Source of the DNA: Allosediminivita pacifica
Lineage (GTDB): Bacteria > Pseudomonadota > Alphaproteobacteria > Rhodobacterales > Rhodobacteraceae
NCBI RefSeq assembly: GCF_003054175.1
Contig: NZ_QBKN01000007.1
Span: 122,750-186,749 of the forward strand
Reading direction: 5' to 3'
Length of the DNA: 64,000 nucleotides
The position numbers and the translations under genes are program-made. Positions 44,278 through 53,504 of the stretch are shown piece by piece. Positions within the stretch are counted from its first letter, which is position 1. Each line of letters opens with the position of its first letter. Under the pieces are notes generated by a model. That model had not been told where the DNA came from, made no database searches, and saw nothing but the letters and a program-made list of their open reading frames with translations.

Positions 44278-45084
44278 ATGGAATCGGAACTCGACTGGCA
44301 CAGCGCGAAGGCGCTGCTGGAATGGCAGGTTGAACTCGGCGTGGACGAGGCGATGTGCGACGCGCCCGTCGACCGTTTCGCCGAGGCCGAAGCCGCGCGC
44401 GCCGCCCAGCAGGCGGTGGCCGAAGCGCCCGCGCAGGGCGCACAGGGCCGTCCCGCTCCGCCGGTGATCGAGAAGGTCGATCCGGTGGCCGAGGCGCGCA
44501 AGGCGGCGCAGGCGGCGCCCGACCTGACGGCGCTGGCCGAGGCCATGGCGGCCTTCGAGCACTGCGACCTCAAGCGCGGCGCCCGCAATCTCGTCTTTGC
44601 CGACGGCAATCCCGAGGCCCGCGTCATGATCGTGGGCGAGGCGCCGGGTCGCGACGAGGACCTGCAGGGCAAGCCCTTCGTCGGCCGCGCCGGGCGGCTG
44701 CTCGACCGGATGTTCGATGCCATCGGCATGGGGCGCGAGGCCGAAGGCGACAAGGCCGTCTACATCACCAACGTCCTGCCTTGGCGGCCGCCGCGCAACC
44801 GCGACCCCAAGCCGGACGAGATCGGGATGCTGACGCCCTTCCTGATGCGGCACATCGAGCTGGCCGATCCGGATCTGCTGATCATCATGGGCAACATTTC
44901 TTGCGAGGCGCTGCTGGGCAAGCGCGGCATCACGCGCCTGCGCGGCCAGTGGACCGAGGCCGCCGAGCGCCCCGCGCTCCCGATGTTCCACCCCGCCTAC
45001 CTGCTGCGCCAGCCGCACCTCAAACGCGCCGCCTGGGCCGACCTGCTCGAGGTGCAGGCCAAGCTTCGGAGCCTTGCCCGATGA
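44278..45084 (+). CDS. uracil-DNA glycosylase, family 4-like
   Basis: 268 residues. About 100 N-terminal residues are Ala/Glu-rich and low complexity; the glycosylase domain follows with GEAPGRDED, the GKPFVGRAG loop, [11 protein letters not shown] and the HPAYLLRQP catalytic-side motif of family 4/5 enzymes. It removes uracil from DNA. Only three cysteines occur, and they do not make the C-x2-C and C-x14-17-C pairs that ligate the 4Fe-4S cluster in family 4, so the cluster is probably absent. The start at 44278 is chosen by family alignment. ATGA overlap with the LysE gene. Confidence 0.85.
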   Translation: MESELDWHSAKALLEWQVELGVDEAMCDAPVDRFAEAEAARAAQQAVAEAPAQGAQGRPAPPVIEKVDPVAEARKAAQAAPDLTALAEAMAAFEHCDLKRGARNLVFADGNPEARVMIVGEAPGRDEDLQGKPFVGRAGRLLDRMFDAIGMGREAEGDKAVYITNVLPWRPPRNRDPKPDEIGMLTPFLMRHIELADPDLLIIMGNISCEALLGKRGITRLRGQWTEAAERPALPMFHPAYLLRQPHLKRAAWADLLEVQAKLRSLAR

Positions 45085-45698
45085 TGGATCCGCTGATCGT
45101 GCTGGCCTTCCTGCCCGCCGGGCTGGCGCTGAATCTCACGCCCGGGGCGGATATGATGTTCTGCCTTGCTCAGGGGCTGCGCGGATCGGCGCGCGCCGGC
45201 TGGGCTGCCTCGGCTGGGGTCGCGGTGGGCGTCATGGCCCACGTGGCGCTGGCAGCGCTGGGGCTCGGGGCGCTGGTCGCGGCGCATCCGGCGGCCTTCG
45301 ACGTGATCCGCTGGGCGGGGGCGGCCTATCTGCTGTGGCTGGCCTGGAAGAGCCTGCGCACGCCGCTGACCGGAAGCGAGGCGTGCATCCTGCCGCCACA
45401 ACAGGCCGCTTTTCAGGGGTTGGTGGTGAACCTTACCAATCCCAAGGTGATCCTCTTCGTGCTGGCGCTGCTGCCGCAGTTCACCAACCCTACCGCCCCG
45501 CTCGCCCCGCAGTTCCTGATACTTGGCAGCCTGCTGGCAATGGGTGGCTTCGTCATCAACGGCCTTGTCGGACAGTTCGCCGCGCGGGCCCGCAGCCTGC
45601 TGCGCCCGGGCGCGAGGGCCGAGCGCGTGCTGCGCGGCATCTCGGCCACGCTCTTCGGCGGGCTGGCCGTGCGGCTGGTCCTGTCGGGCCGCAACTAG
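45081..45698 (+). CDS. LysE-family amino acid exporter
   Basis: 205 residues, six hydrophobic segments. Family motifs: LNLTPGADMMFCLAQGLRG near the N-terminus and LVVNLTNPKVILF in the middle. LysE/RhtB proteins export amino acids or homoserine lactones from the cytoplasm; the substrate cannot be told from sequence. Its ATG overlaps the glycosylase stop by four bases, and moaB follows ten bases after its stop, so the three genes are likely co-transcribed though functionally unlike. Confidence 0.88.
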   Translation: MMDPLIVLAFLPAGLALNLTPGADMMFCLAQGLRGSARAGWAASAGVAVGVMAHVALAALGLGALVAAHPAAFDVIRWAGAAYLLWLAWKSLRTPLTGSEACILPPQQAAFQGLVVNLTNPKVILFVLALLPQFTNPTAPLAPQFLILGSLLAMGGFVINGLVGQFAARARSLLRPGARAERVLRGISATLFGGLAVRLVLSGRN

Positions 45699-45708
45699 AG
45701 GAGAGGCC

Positions 45709-46248
45709 ATGAAGATCGACGAAAGCCGCGAGTTCATCCCCGTCCGCATCGCCGTGCTGACGGTGTCGGACACCCGCACGCCCGAGGACGACCGCTCGGG
45801 CGACACGCTGGTGGAACGCCTCGAAGGTGCGGGCCACAGCCTCGCCGCCCGTGCGATCCTGCCCGACGACCGGGACATGATCGCCGCCAAGCTGCGCGAA
45901 TGGGTGGCCGAGCCGGGCATCGACGTGGTGATTTCCACCGGCGGCACGGGCCTCACGGGGCGCGATGTGACCGTGGAAGCCCATCGAGACGTCTACGAGA
46001 AGGAAATCGACGCCTTCGCCACCGTCTTCACGATGGTATCATTTCAGAAGATCGGCACGAGCGCGGTACAGTCCCGCGCAACGGGCGGCGTGGCAGGCGG
46101 AACCTACCTGTTTGCCCTTCCCGGCAGCCCCGGGGCCTGCCGCGACGCCTGGGACGACATTCTGGCGCGACAATTCGACTACAGGCACCGTCCGTGCAAC
46201 TTCGTCGAAATTTTTCCACGTCTGGATGAAAATCGGCGACGGAAGTGA
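45709..46248 (+). CDS. moaB: molybdenum cofactor biosynthesis protein MoaB
   Basis: 179 residues. MoCF-binding fold with the substrate loop STGGTGLTGRDVT and the GSPGACRDAWDDIL segment. MoaB/Mog-type proteins adenylate molybdopterin before molybdate insertion, in the cytoplasm. The GGAGAGG site upstream supports the start. It is the last gene of the glycosylase-lysE-moaB group. Other Mo-cofactor genes are not nearby. Confidence 0.92.
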   Translation: MKIDESREFIPVRIAVLTVSDTRTPEDDRSGDTLVERLEGAGHSLAARAILPDDRDMIAAKLREWVAEPGIDVVISTGGTGLTGRDVTVEAHRDVYEKEIDAFATVFTMVSFQKIGTSAVQSRATGGVAGGTYLFALPGSPGACRDAWDDILARQFDYRHRPCNFVEIFPRLDENRRRK

Positions 46249-46339
46249 CGGGCGCCCCCGTATCATGACCTGAGCCAGGATGATGCGCGCGTCCTGTCCC
46301 GCGGGGACAAGGGCAGGCGCGTCTTGCAATGAGGGCCGG

Positions 46340-47809
46340 ATGCGGTTTCTGAGGAAAAGCCTGACAGGGCTGTTTTTGTTGTCATTGACGCTGGGCCTGC
46401 TGGTCTGGGCGGGCGCCATGGTGCGCGACGCCGTGCAGGCCCGCCTGAGCGAGGAGCCCCCGCAGCGCCGCGCCAGCGAACAGGTCTTTGCCGTCAACGT
46501 CGTGACCGCCCTTCCCGGAACCGAGGTACCGGTGCTCACCGCCTTCGGCGAGGTCCAGAGCCGCCGCACGCTGGAACTGCGCGCAGCCACCCCCGGCACC
46601 GTCATGGAACTCGCCCCCGAATTCGTCGAGGGCGGCCGCGTCTCCGAGGGTCAGCTTCTCGCCCGTATCGACCCAGCCGAGGCGCAGGCCGAGCTCGACC
46701 GCGCCCAAAGCGACCTGCTCGACGCACAGGCCGAGCAGCGCGAGGCCGACCGCGCCCTTGTCATCGCGCAGGACGAACTCAGCGCCGCCCGCGAACAGGT
46801 CCGCCTGCAGGAACAGGCCCTGCAGCGCCAGCGCGACCTTGTCGACCGCGGCGTCGGCGCCACCGCCAACGTCGAATCCGCCGAACTCGCCGTCTCTTCC
46901 GCCGGGCAGGCCGTCCTCACACGCCGCCAGGCGGTGGCCGAGGCCGAGGCACGCATCGACCAGGCCGTGACCGACCTCAAACGCGCCGAGGTGGCGCTCT
47001 CCGAGGCCGAGCGCCGGCTTGCCGATACCGAGATCCGCGCCGCCTTCTCGGGCACCCTCAGCGACGTGACCGTGGTCACCGGCGGCCTTGTCTCGGCGAA
47101 CGAACAGCTTGCCCAGCTTGTCGACCTCGACGCGCTCGAGGTGGCTTTCCGCGTCTCCACCGCCCAGTACACCCGCCTTCTCGATGACGAGGGCGACCTG
47201 CGCAGCGCGCCCGTGACCGCAACGCTCGACACCTTCGGCCTCGACCTCGCCGCCACCGGGGTGCTCGACCGCGAGGGCGCTGCCGTTGGCGAGGGTCAGA
47301 CCGGCCGCCGTCTGTTTGCCGACCTCGACAACGCCCGCGGCTTCAAGCCCGGCGACTTCGTCACCGTCACCATCCAGGAGGCGCCCATCGAAAACGTCGC
47401 GCGCCTGCCTGCCACCGCCATCAACGCCGCGAACGAAGTGCTCGTCGTGAACGAGGACCAGCGCCTGCTCCCGCTGCCCGTGGAGCTCATCCGCCGTCAG
47501 GGCGACGACATCCTCGTACGCGCCGAGGGGCTCGACGGCCAGCAAGTCGTTGCCCAGCGCACACCGCTGCTCGGCGCCGGCATCAAGGTCCGCCCGACAA
47601 GCACGCGCTCGGGCCGCGACCGGCAGGATGTCACCAGCGACGCGACACTGCTCGAGCTGACCGAGGAACGCCGCGCCCGGCTCGTGGCCTTCGTCGAGGG
47701 CAATGACGCCATGCCCGAAGAGGCCCGCACCCGCATTCTCGCCCAGCTCGGCCAGAGCCGCGTTCCCGCGCAAGTGGTCCAGAGCATCGAATCCCGGATG
47801 GGGGGCTAA
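46340..47809 (+). CDS. RND efflux periplasmic adaptor (membrane fusion protein)
   Basis: 489 residues. An N-terminal membrane anchor (about 8-30), a beta-barrel/lipoyl domain split by a long alpha-hairpin (about 105-215) rich in Ala/Glu/Arg/Gln heptads, and the DTEIRAAFSGTLSDV segment that closes the lipoyl fold, define an HlyD/AcrA-type adaptor. The C-terminal 110 residues, with an Arg-rich stretch, are longer than usual. It links the RND pump to an outer-membrane factor, whose gene is not nearby. The start at 46340 is preferred over 46280. The RND gene follows after 4 bp. Confidence 0.9.
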   Translation: MRFLRKSLTGLFLLSLTLGLLVWAGAMVRDAVQARLSEEPPQRRASEQVFAVNVVTALPGTEVPVLTAFGEVQSRRTLELRAATPGTVMELAPEFVEGGRVSEGQLLARIDPAEAQAELDRAQSDLLDAQAEQREADRALVIAQDELSAAREQVRLQEQALQRQRDLVDRGVGATANVESAELAVSSAGQAVLTRRQAVAEAEARIDQAVTDLKRAEVALSEAERRLADTEIRAAFSGTLSDVTVVTGGLVSANEQLAQLVDLDALEVAFRVSTAQYTRLLDDEGDLRSAPVTATLDTFGLDLAATGVLDREGAAVGEGQTGRRLFADLDNARGFKPGDFVTVTIQEAPIENVARLPATAINAANEVLVVNEDQRLLPLPVELIRRQGDDILVRAEGLDGQQVVAQRTPLLGAGIKVRPTSTRSGRDRQDVTSDATLLELTEERRARLVAFVEGNDAMPEEARTRILAQLGQSRVPAQVVQSIESRMGG

Positions 47810-47813
47810 GTCC

Positions 47814-50800
47814 ATGGCGCGCGCGATCCCCGGCGGGGCCGGCGGCATCCTCGGCTACTTCACGCGGCACCGCACGCTCTCGAACCTTCTTCTGGTCCTG
47901 CTGCTGGGCGCCGGGCTCTTTGCCGCGCCGCAGATGCGGGCGCAGTTCTTCCCCGACACGATCATCGACGAACTCGACGTGGACGTCCGCTGGGATGGCG
48001 CCGGGGCCGAGGACGTGGATTCCGCCATCGTGCAGCTGCTCGAACCCGCCCTGCGCGCGGTCGAAGGCGTCCAGAGCACCGAGGCCCGCTCCAGCGAGGG
48101 CCGCGCCTCGATCGAGATCGAGTTCGAACCCGGCTGGGACATCAACCGCGCCGAGGACGACGTCCGCAGCGCCGTGGACGGCATCAACAACCTCCCCGAG
48201 GATGCCGAGGACCCCGAGGTCAGTCGCAGCTACTGGCGCGACCGCGTGACCGATCTCGTCATCACCGGCCCGGTGGGCGTGGACCAGCTCGCCCGCTTTG
48301 CCGACGGCCTCATCAACCGCCTCTTCGAGGACGGCGTCACCCGCACGACGATCCGCGGATTTGCCGCACCGCAGACCATCATCGAGGTGCCCTCGGTAAA
48401 CCTCATCGCCTACGACATCACCATGCGCGAGATCGCCGCCGCCATCGCGGGCGAAGTCGACGCCTCGCCCGCGGGTGACGTGGGCAACGGCGGCTCGCGG
48501 GTCCGCGCGGGCATCGAGAAGCGCAGCGCCGACCAGATCGCCGAGATCGCCCTGCGCTCCAACCCCGACGGCACCAACCTGACCGTGGGCGACGTGGCCG
48601 ACATCCGCGTCGAGGGCATCGACCGCGAACGCAGCTACTTCGTGGGCGAAAACCCCGCCATCTCGATCCGCGTGGACCGCTCGGACAAGGGCGACGCCAT
48701 CGCCATCCAGCGCCAGGTCGAGGAAACCGCCGCCGAATATGCCTCTTCCCTCCCCGAGGAAGTCCGCATCGACCTGATCCGCACCCGCGCCGAGGCGATC
48801 ACCGGGCGGCTCGACCTGCTGCTCGACAACGGGCTGACCGGGCTTGCGCTGGTGGTGGTGCTGCTCTTCCTCTTCCTGAACGCGCGCACCGCCTTCTGGG
48901 TGGCGGCGGGCATTCCCACCTCGATGCTGGCCGCGCTGGCCTTCATGTACGTGGGGGGCCTCACCATCAACATGATCTCGCTCTTCGCGCTGATCATCAC
49001 GCTGGGCATCGTGGTGGACGACGCCATCGTCGTGGGCGAACACGCCGACCACCTCGCCAAGCGGGGCCTTGCCCCCTTCGACGCAGCCGAAACCGCCGCG
49101 CGGCGCATGGCGATGCCGGTCTTCTCGGCCACGCTGACCACGGTCATCGCATTCTTCGGGCTGACCGTCATCGGCGGCACCTTCGGCAACATGATCGCCG
49201 ACATTCCCTTCACCGTGATTGCCGTGCTGCTGGCGTCGCTGGTGGAGTGCTTCCTGATCCTGCCCAACCACATGGCCCATGCCATCGGCTCCAGCGACCG
49301 CCAGCACTGGTACGACATGCCCTCGCGCGTGGTGAACCGCGGCTTCGTATGGGTGCGCGAAGTCCTCTTCCGCCCCTTCATGGCGGGCGTCATCCGGGCC
49401 CGCTACGTGGTGCTTGCCCTGGGTGTCGTGGCGCTGGCCTCGCAGGCAGCCCTCTTCATCCGCGGCGACGTGCAGTGGCGCTTCTTCAACTCGCCCGAGC
49501 AGGCCTCGGTCACCGGCAACTTCGCCATGGCCCCCGGCGCCGTGCGCGAGGATACGCTCGAACAGATGCGCATGCTGCAGCAGACCACCCAGCAGCTGGG
49601 CGCAGAATACGAGGACCGCTACGGGCGCAACCCGCTGCTCTACGTCCTGACCGAAATCGGCGGCAACGCCGGCCGACCGCTCGCCGGGGCGGACAGCAAG
49701 GACGCCGACCAGCTCGGCGCCATCTCGATCGAGCTGATCGAGGCCGACCTACGCCCCTATTCCAGCTTCGAATTCGTCGCCGAACTGCAGGAACGCGCCG
49801 AGCAGCACCCGCTGGTCGAGACCATCAGTTTCCGTGGCTGGCGGGGTGGGCCGGGCGGCGATGCGCTTGACGTCCAGTTCTCGGGCGCCGACGCCGAGAC
49901 GCTCAAGGCCGCGGCCGAGGATCTCAAGGCCGCCGTCACCCAGTTCCCCGAGGTTTCAGCCGTCGAGGACAACCTCTCCTACGACAAGGAAGAGCTGATC
50001 CTCGAACTGACACCGCTCGGCGCCGCGCTCGGCTTCGACATCGACAGCCTCGGCAGCGTCCTGCGCAACCGCCTCGGCGGGATCGAGGCCGCGACCTATC
50101 CCGACGGGCCGCGCAGCGCCGCCATCCGGGTCGAACTGCCCGAGGGCGAGCTGACCGCCGATTTCATGGAGCGGATGCAGCTTCCCACCGCGGACGGCAA
50201 CTATGTGCAACTCGCCGACATCGTCAGCGTCACCCAACGCACCGGCTTCTCCACCGTGCGCCGCGAAAACGGCACGCGCCTGATCTCGGTCACCGGCGAT
50301 ATCGACATGGAGGACGCGGCCCGCGCCGCCGACATCGAGTTGGCCCTGACCGAGGACATCCTTCCCGCCATCGCCGCCGAACGTCAGGTGGCGTTCCAGC
50401 TGTCGGGCCTCTCCGAGGAGGAGGACGACTTCCTCACCGACGCCCGCAACGGGCTGATCATGGTGCTCGCCGGCATCTACCTCGTGCTCGCCTGGGTCTT
50501 TGCAAGCTGGACGCGCCCCATGGTCGTCATGGCGGTGATTCCCTTCGGTCTCGTCGGCGCGATCTACGGGCATCACCTGTGGGACGTGCCGCTCAGCCTG
50601 TTCACCGTGGTGGGGCTGCTTGGGATGACCGGGATCATCATCAACGACTCGATCGTGCTGGTCGCGCAGATCGACGAATACGCAGAGGACCGCGGCATCA
50701 TCGCCGCCATAGTCGACGGCGCCGCCGACCGCCTGCGCCCGATCTTCCTCACAACGGCCACCACCGTCCTGGGGCTTGCCCCACTGCTCTACGAAAGCTC

Positions 50801-51194
50801 CTCGCAGGCGCAGTTCCTCAAGCCAACGGTGATCACGCTGGTCTACGGCCTGGGCTTCGGCTTTGTCCTGGTGCTGCTCGTGGTGCCGGCGCTCGTCGCG
50901 GTGCAGCATGACATCGGCTCGCTCACCACAGCAGCCCGCCGCGGCCTGCGCTTCCGCCGCGCCGGCGTCCGCGCGCTGATGGGCGGCGCCTTCGCGCTGG
51001 TGCTGGGCTGGCTCTCGGTGACGCTGGGCTGGGTCGCCGTCACCGGCGCCCTGCCCGCCCCGCTCGCGGGCCTGCTGGCCATGTCCCCCATGACCGCGGC
51101 CTTCTTGCTCTTTCTCGGGGGTGTCGCGGCGGGCTGCCTTGCCGCCTACATCCTGGGCGCGATTCTGATCCTGTCACGCCGCCGCACTGCCTGA
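47814..51194 (+). CDS. RND superfamily efflux permease
   Basis: 1126 residues, full length with twelve expected membrane helices. The first helix follows FTRHRTLSNLLLVLLLG; two large periplasmic domains sit between TM1/2 and TM7/8; the TM4 charge-relay segment GIVVDDAIVVGEHAD carries the paired Asp residues for proton uptake. The C-terminal domain ends with extra hydrophobic helices. It exports small hydrophobic compounds or metals from the periplasm with the adaptor encoded 4 bp upstream. Substrate unknown. Convergent with the DsbD-N-like gene. Confidence 0.93.
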   Translation: MARAIPGGAGGILGYFTRHRTLSNLLLVLLLGAGLFAAPQMRAQFFPDTIIDELDVDVRWDGAGAEDVDSAIVQLLEPALRAVEGVQSTEARSSEGRASIEIEFEPGWDINRAEDDVRSAVDGINNLPEDAEDPEVSRSYWRDRVTDLVITGPVGVDQLARFADGLINRLFEDGVTRTTIRGFAAPQTIIEVPSVNLIAYDITMREIAAAIAGEVDASPAGDVGNGGSRVRAGIEKRSADQIAEIALRSNPDGTNLTVGDVADIRVEGIDRERSYFVGENPAISIRVDRSDKGDAIAIQRQVEETAAEYASSLPEEVRIDLIRTRAEAITGRLDLLLDNGLTGLALVVVLLFLFLNARTAFWVAAGIPTSMLAALAFMYVGGLTINMISLFALIITLGIVVDDAIVVGEHADHLAKRGLAPFDAAETAARRMAMPVFSATLTTVIAFFGLTVIGGTFGNMIADIPFTVIAVLLASLVECFLILPNHMAHAIGSSDRQHWYDMPSRVVNRGFVWVREVLFRPFMAGVIRARYVVLALGVVALASQAALFIRGDVQWRFFNSPEQASVTGNFAMAPGAVREDTLEQMRMLQQTTQQLGAEYEDRYGRNPLLYVLTEIGGNAGRPLAGADSKDADQLGAISIELIEADLRPYSSFEFVAELQERAEQHPLVETISFRGWRGGPGGDALDVQFSGADAETLKAAAEDLKAAVTQFPEVSAVEDNLSYDKEELILELTPLGAALGFDIDSLGSVLRNRLGGIEAATYPDGPRSAAIRVELPEGELTADFMERMQLPTADGNYVQLADIVSVTQRTGFSTVRRENGTRLISVTGDIDMEDAARAADIELALTEDILPAIAAERQVAFQLSGLSEEEDDFLTDARNGLIMVLAGIYLVLAWVFASWTRPMVVMAVIPFGLVGAIYGHHLWDVPLSLFTVVGLLGMTGIIINDSIVLVAQIDEYAEDRGIIAAIVDGAADRLRPIFLTTATTVLGLAPLLYESSSQAQFLKPTVITLVYGLGFGFVLVLLVVPALVAVQHDIGSLTTAARRGLRFRRAGVRALMGGAFALVLGWLSVTLGWVAVTGALPAPLAGLLAMSPMTAAFLLFLGGVAAGCLAAYILGAILILSRRRTA

Positions 51195-51210
51195 ACGCGC
51201 TTGAAGACCC

Positions 51211-51999
51211 TCAGCCGGTGCAGCCCCGGATATCCACCGCGCGGCCCTGCGAGATCACCGTGAACCGCAGCCCCTTGCGGTCGAGCGCAAAGGCCCCGCC
51301 GCCGGCGTGCTTCAGCCGCGAGCTCACCAGAAGCTGCCCGCCGGTCCAGACCGCCTCGGGCTGCGAGGCCCAGACCTGCGGATCGGCGGTCTCGACCACC
51401 GTCTCCACACCCGCACCGGGGCGGTCCATGGGGATCCGCGCATGCAGCTCGATCCCGCCCCGCGCCGGACGCACCTCGCAGCGCACCTGGCCGATGCCGG
51501 CCTGGTCCGCGCTCAGCGGCCGGTCGGCCAACGCCGCCGCGATCACCGGGTCCACACGCGTCGCCGCAGCCGGCAGGGCCGCGCCCGTCCGCAGCTGCCG
51601 CGGCACGCAGACATCGCTGCAGACCCCCAGATCGACCTCGAGCCGCAGGGTCACGTCGCGCGAGGGATCGATCGGCGTCACCCGCAACGGCAGCGTCACG
51701 CCCTGCTTGTAGCCCAGCGACCGCATGCCCGACTGGTAGAACACATGCGGCGCCGGCCAGTGTACCCGCACAGACCGCACGTTCGTGCTGCCCGCCCAGT
51801 CGAAGACCGGCGGAATGCCTGCATCGCCCGGCGCCCGCCAGTAGGTTTTCCAGCCCGGCGCCAGCGTCAGCCGAAGCCCGGCCATGTGCTCGCCGTTTGA
51901 CATCCGCCAGCCCGGCTTCAGGTCAGCCGACACGAGATCGCCCTGCGCCAGGACGCGCAGCGGCATGAGCATGAGGAAGACGAGGAGAATACGCCACAT
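51211..51999 (-). CDS. DsbD N-terminal-domain-like exported protein
   Basis: 262 residues. A signal peptide (MWRILLVFLMLMPLRVLA) precedes an immunoglobulin-like DsbD-alpha/'thiol:disulfide interchange corrector' domain (PF11412 type), with the cysteine pair GVCSDVCVP. There is no membrane domain or thioredoxin domain, so it is a stand-alone periplasmic thiol protein, probably reduced by a separate CcdA/DsbD partner. The start at 51999 follows the start of the signal peptide; no strong ribosome site. Divergent from YqgE. Confidence 0.8.
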   Translation of the reverse strand: MWRILLVFLMLMPLRVLAQGDLVSADLKPGWRMSNGEHMAGLRLTLAPGWKTYWRAPGDAGIPPVFDWAGSTNVRSVRVHWPAPHVFYQSGMRSLGYKQGVTLPLRVTPIDPSRDVTLRLEVDLGVCSDVCVPRQLRTGAALPAAATRVDPVIAAALADRPLSADQAGIGQVRCEVRPARGGIELHARIPMDRPGAGVETVVETADPQVWASQPEAVWTGGQLLVSSRLKHAGGGAFALDRKGLRFTVISQGRAVDIRGCTG

Positions 52000-52138
52000 G
52001 CCTGATCGGATGGCGGGAATCGACTGAAATGAAAAGTCACGTTCCAGAGATAGCGCGTGTTGAGGCAGGCTTCCGCACCGCCCTTGCACCCCGCGACGCG
52101 GGGCGCCATGGTGACGGGACAGCCGCGAGGAACTCTGC

Positions 52139-52708
52139 ATGACCGACGCGCCGACCACCCTGACCGGCCAGATGCTCATCGCCATGCCGGGCATGGGCGA
52201 CCCGAGGTTCGAACACGCCCTCGTCTTTCTCTGCGACCATTCCGAGGAAGGGGCCATGGGGTTGATCGTCAACAAGCCTTCGCCCGAGGTCGACCTTGCC
52301 GCCCTGCTCGAACAGCTCTCCATCGAAGGGGCCGAGGACATGGCGGGCCAGCAGGTGCACTACGGCGGACCGGTCGAGATGGGCCGCGGCTTCGTCCTGC
52401 ATTCGCCCGACTACAGCTCGGTCGTCACCACGCTCGAGGTCAACGACGACATCCACATGACCGCGACGCTCGACATTCTCGAGGACATCGGCAAGGGCCG
52501 CGGTCCCGAACGCCGCCTGATGGCGCTCGGCTATGCCGGCTGGGGCCCCGGGCAACTCGAAAGCGAACTCGCCCAGAACGGCTGGCTCACCTGCGATTCC
52601 AACGCGCGTCTGGTCTTCGACCTGCCCGACCACGAGAAATGGCAGGCCGCGCTGGAATCCATCGGCGTCGCCGCGCTGGCGCTGTCGTCCGAGGGCGGCC
52701 GGGCCTGA
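52139..52708 (+). CDS. YqgE/AlgH family protein
   Basis: 189 residues. Family features: the N-terminal GQMLIAMPGMGDPRFEHALV, the GLIVNKPSP block, and YGGPVEMGRGFVLHS. The function is not settled; AlgH/YqgE proteins are linked to alginate regulation in Pseudomonas and act in the cytoplasm. The quinone reductase-like gene follows 4 bp after its stop, so they form a pair. Confidence 0.92.
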   Translation: MTDAPTTLTGQMLIAMPGMGDPRFEHALVFLCDHSEEGAMGLIVNKPSPEVDLAALLEQLSIEGAEDMAGQQVHYGGPVEMGRGFVLHSPDYSSVVTTLEVNDDIHMTATLDILEDIGKGRGPERRLMALGYAGWGPGQLESELAQNGWLTCDSNARLVFDLPDHEKWQAALESIGVAALALSSEGGRA

Positions 52709-52712
52709 CACC

Positions 52713-53450
52713 ATGACCACAACAACGCTTGTCGTGACGGCCGCACCCGGCCCGACCTCCTTCAACCGCGCCTGGGCGCAGGCCAGCATCGACGCGGCCC
52801 GCGCCCTGGGGCACGAGGTCCTGACCTCCGATCTCTATGCCATGGGTTTCGACCCAGCCGAACGCGGCGCGCATTACGGCATCGACGGGCCCTTCGACCC
52901 GCTCAAGGCCCAGGCCGAGGCCCCCACCCCGCCCGATGCCGCAGCCGAGGCCGAAAAGGTCCGCGCCGCGGACAACATCCTTTTTCACTTTCCGATCTGG
53001 TGGTTCAGCCCGCCCGCGATCCTCAAGGGCTGGACCGAGCGAGTGCTCCTGCACGGCCACCTGCACGACGTCCCCAACCGTTTCGACGCGGGGCGCCTGC
53101 GCGGCAAGGTGGCGCTCTTCTGCGTCACCGGCGGCGCGCAGGAAACCGAGGTCGGCCCCGGCGGCAAGGAGGGGCGGATCGAGCTCCTGCTCTGGCCGCT
53201 CGCCTATACCCTGCGCTACTGCGGGATGGATATCGCCGCCCCGGTCACCGCCCACGGCGTGCACGGCTACCACCGCGGCGACCGCAAGACGGCGCTCGAA
53301 GCCCGGCTGGCAAAACTGCTTGCGGCACAGCGCGACGTGGTCGCAGGCCTGCCGGATCACCCCCGCTGGGCGTTTCACCCCGACAGCGATTTCGACGAAA
53401 CAGGCCGCCTGCAAGAGGGCGTGGCTCCGCTCTCGCCCTTCCACGGCTGA
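52713..53450 (+). CDS. flavodoxin-like NAD(P)H:quinone oxidoreductase family protein
   Basis: 245 residues. The flavodoxin-like_2 fold (DT-diaphorase/MdaB group) shows the start segment LVVTAAPGPTSFNRAWAQA, FHFPIWWFSPPAILKGWTER with its flavin-binding aromatics, and TGGAQETEVGPGGKEGRIE. It probably transfers two electrons from NAD(P)H to a quinone, limiting radical formation. Overlap is absent, but spacing to yqgE is only 4 bp. No strong ribosome site. Confidence 0.88.
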   Translation: MTTTTLVVTAAPGPTSFNRAWAQASIDAARALGHEVLTSDLYAMGFDPAERGAHYGIDGPFDPLKAQAEAPTPPDAAAEAEKVRAADNILFHFPIWWFSPPAILKGWTERVLLHGHLHDVPNRFDAGRLRGKVALFCVTGGAQETEVGPGGKEGRIELLLWPLAYTLRYCGMDIAAPVTAHGVHGYHRGDRKTALEARLAKLLAAQRDVVAGLPDHPRWAFHPDSDFDETGRLQEGVAPLSPFHG

Positions 53451-53504
53451 GCGCGCGCAAGTGGGCGGCCCCGGCGTTCCACCGGGCACCGCACCGTTTC
53501 AGGC

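Noticed and set aside
46382..47848. 488-codon antisense frame over the RND adaptor
   Set aside because: No recognisable domain; follows from codon bias of the adaptor gene.
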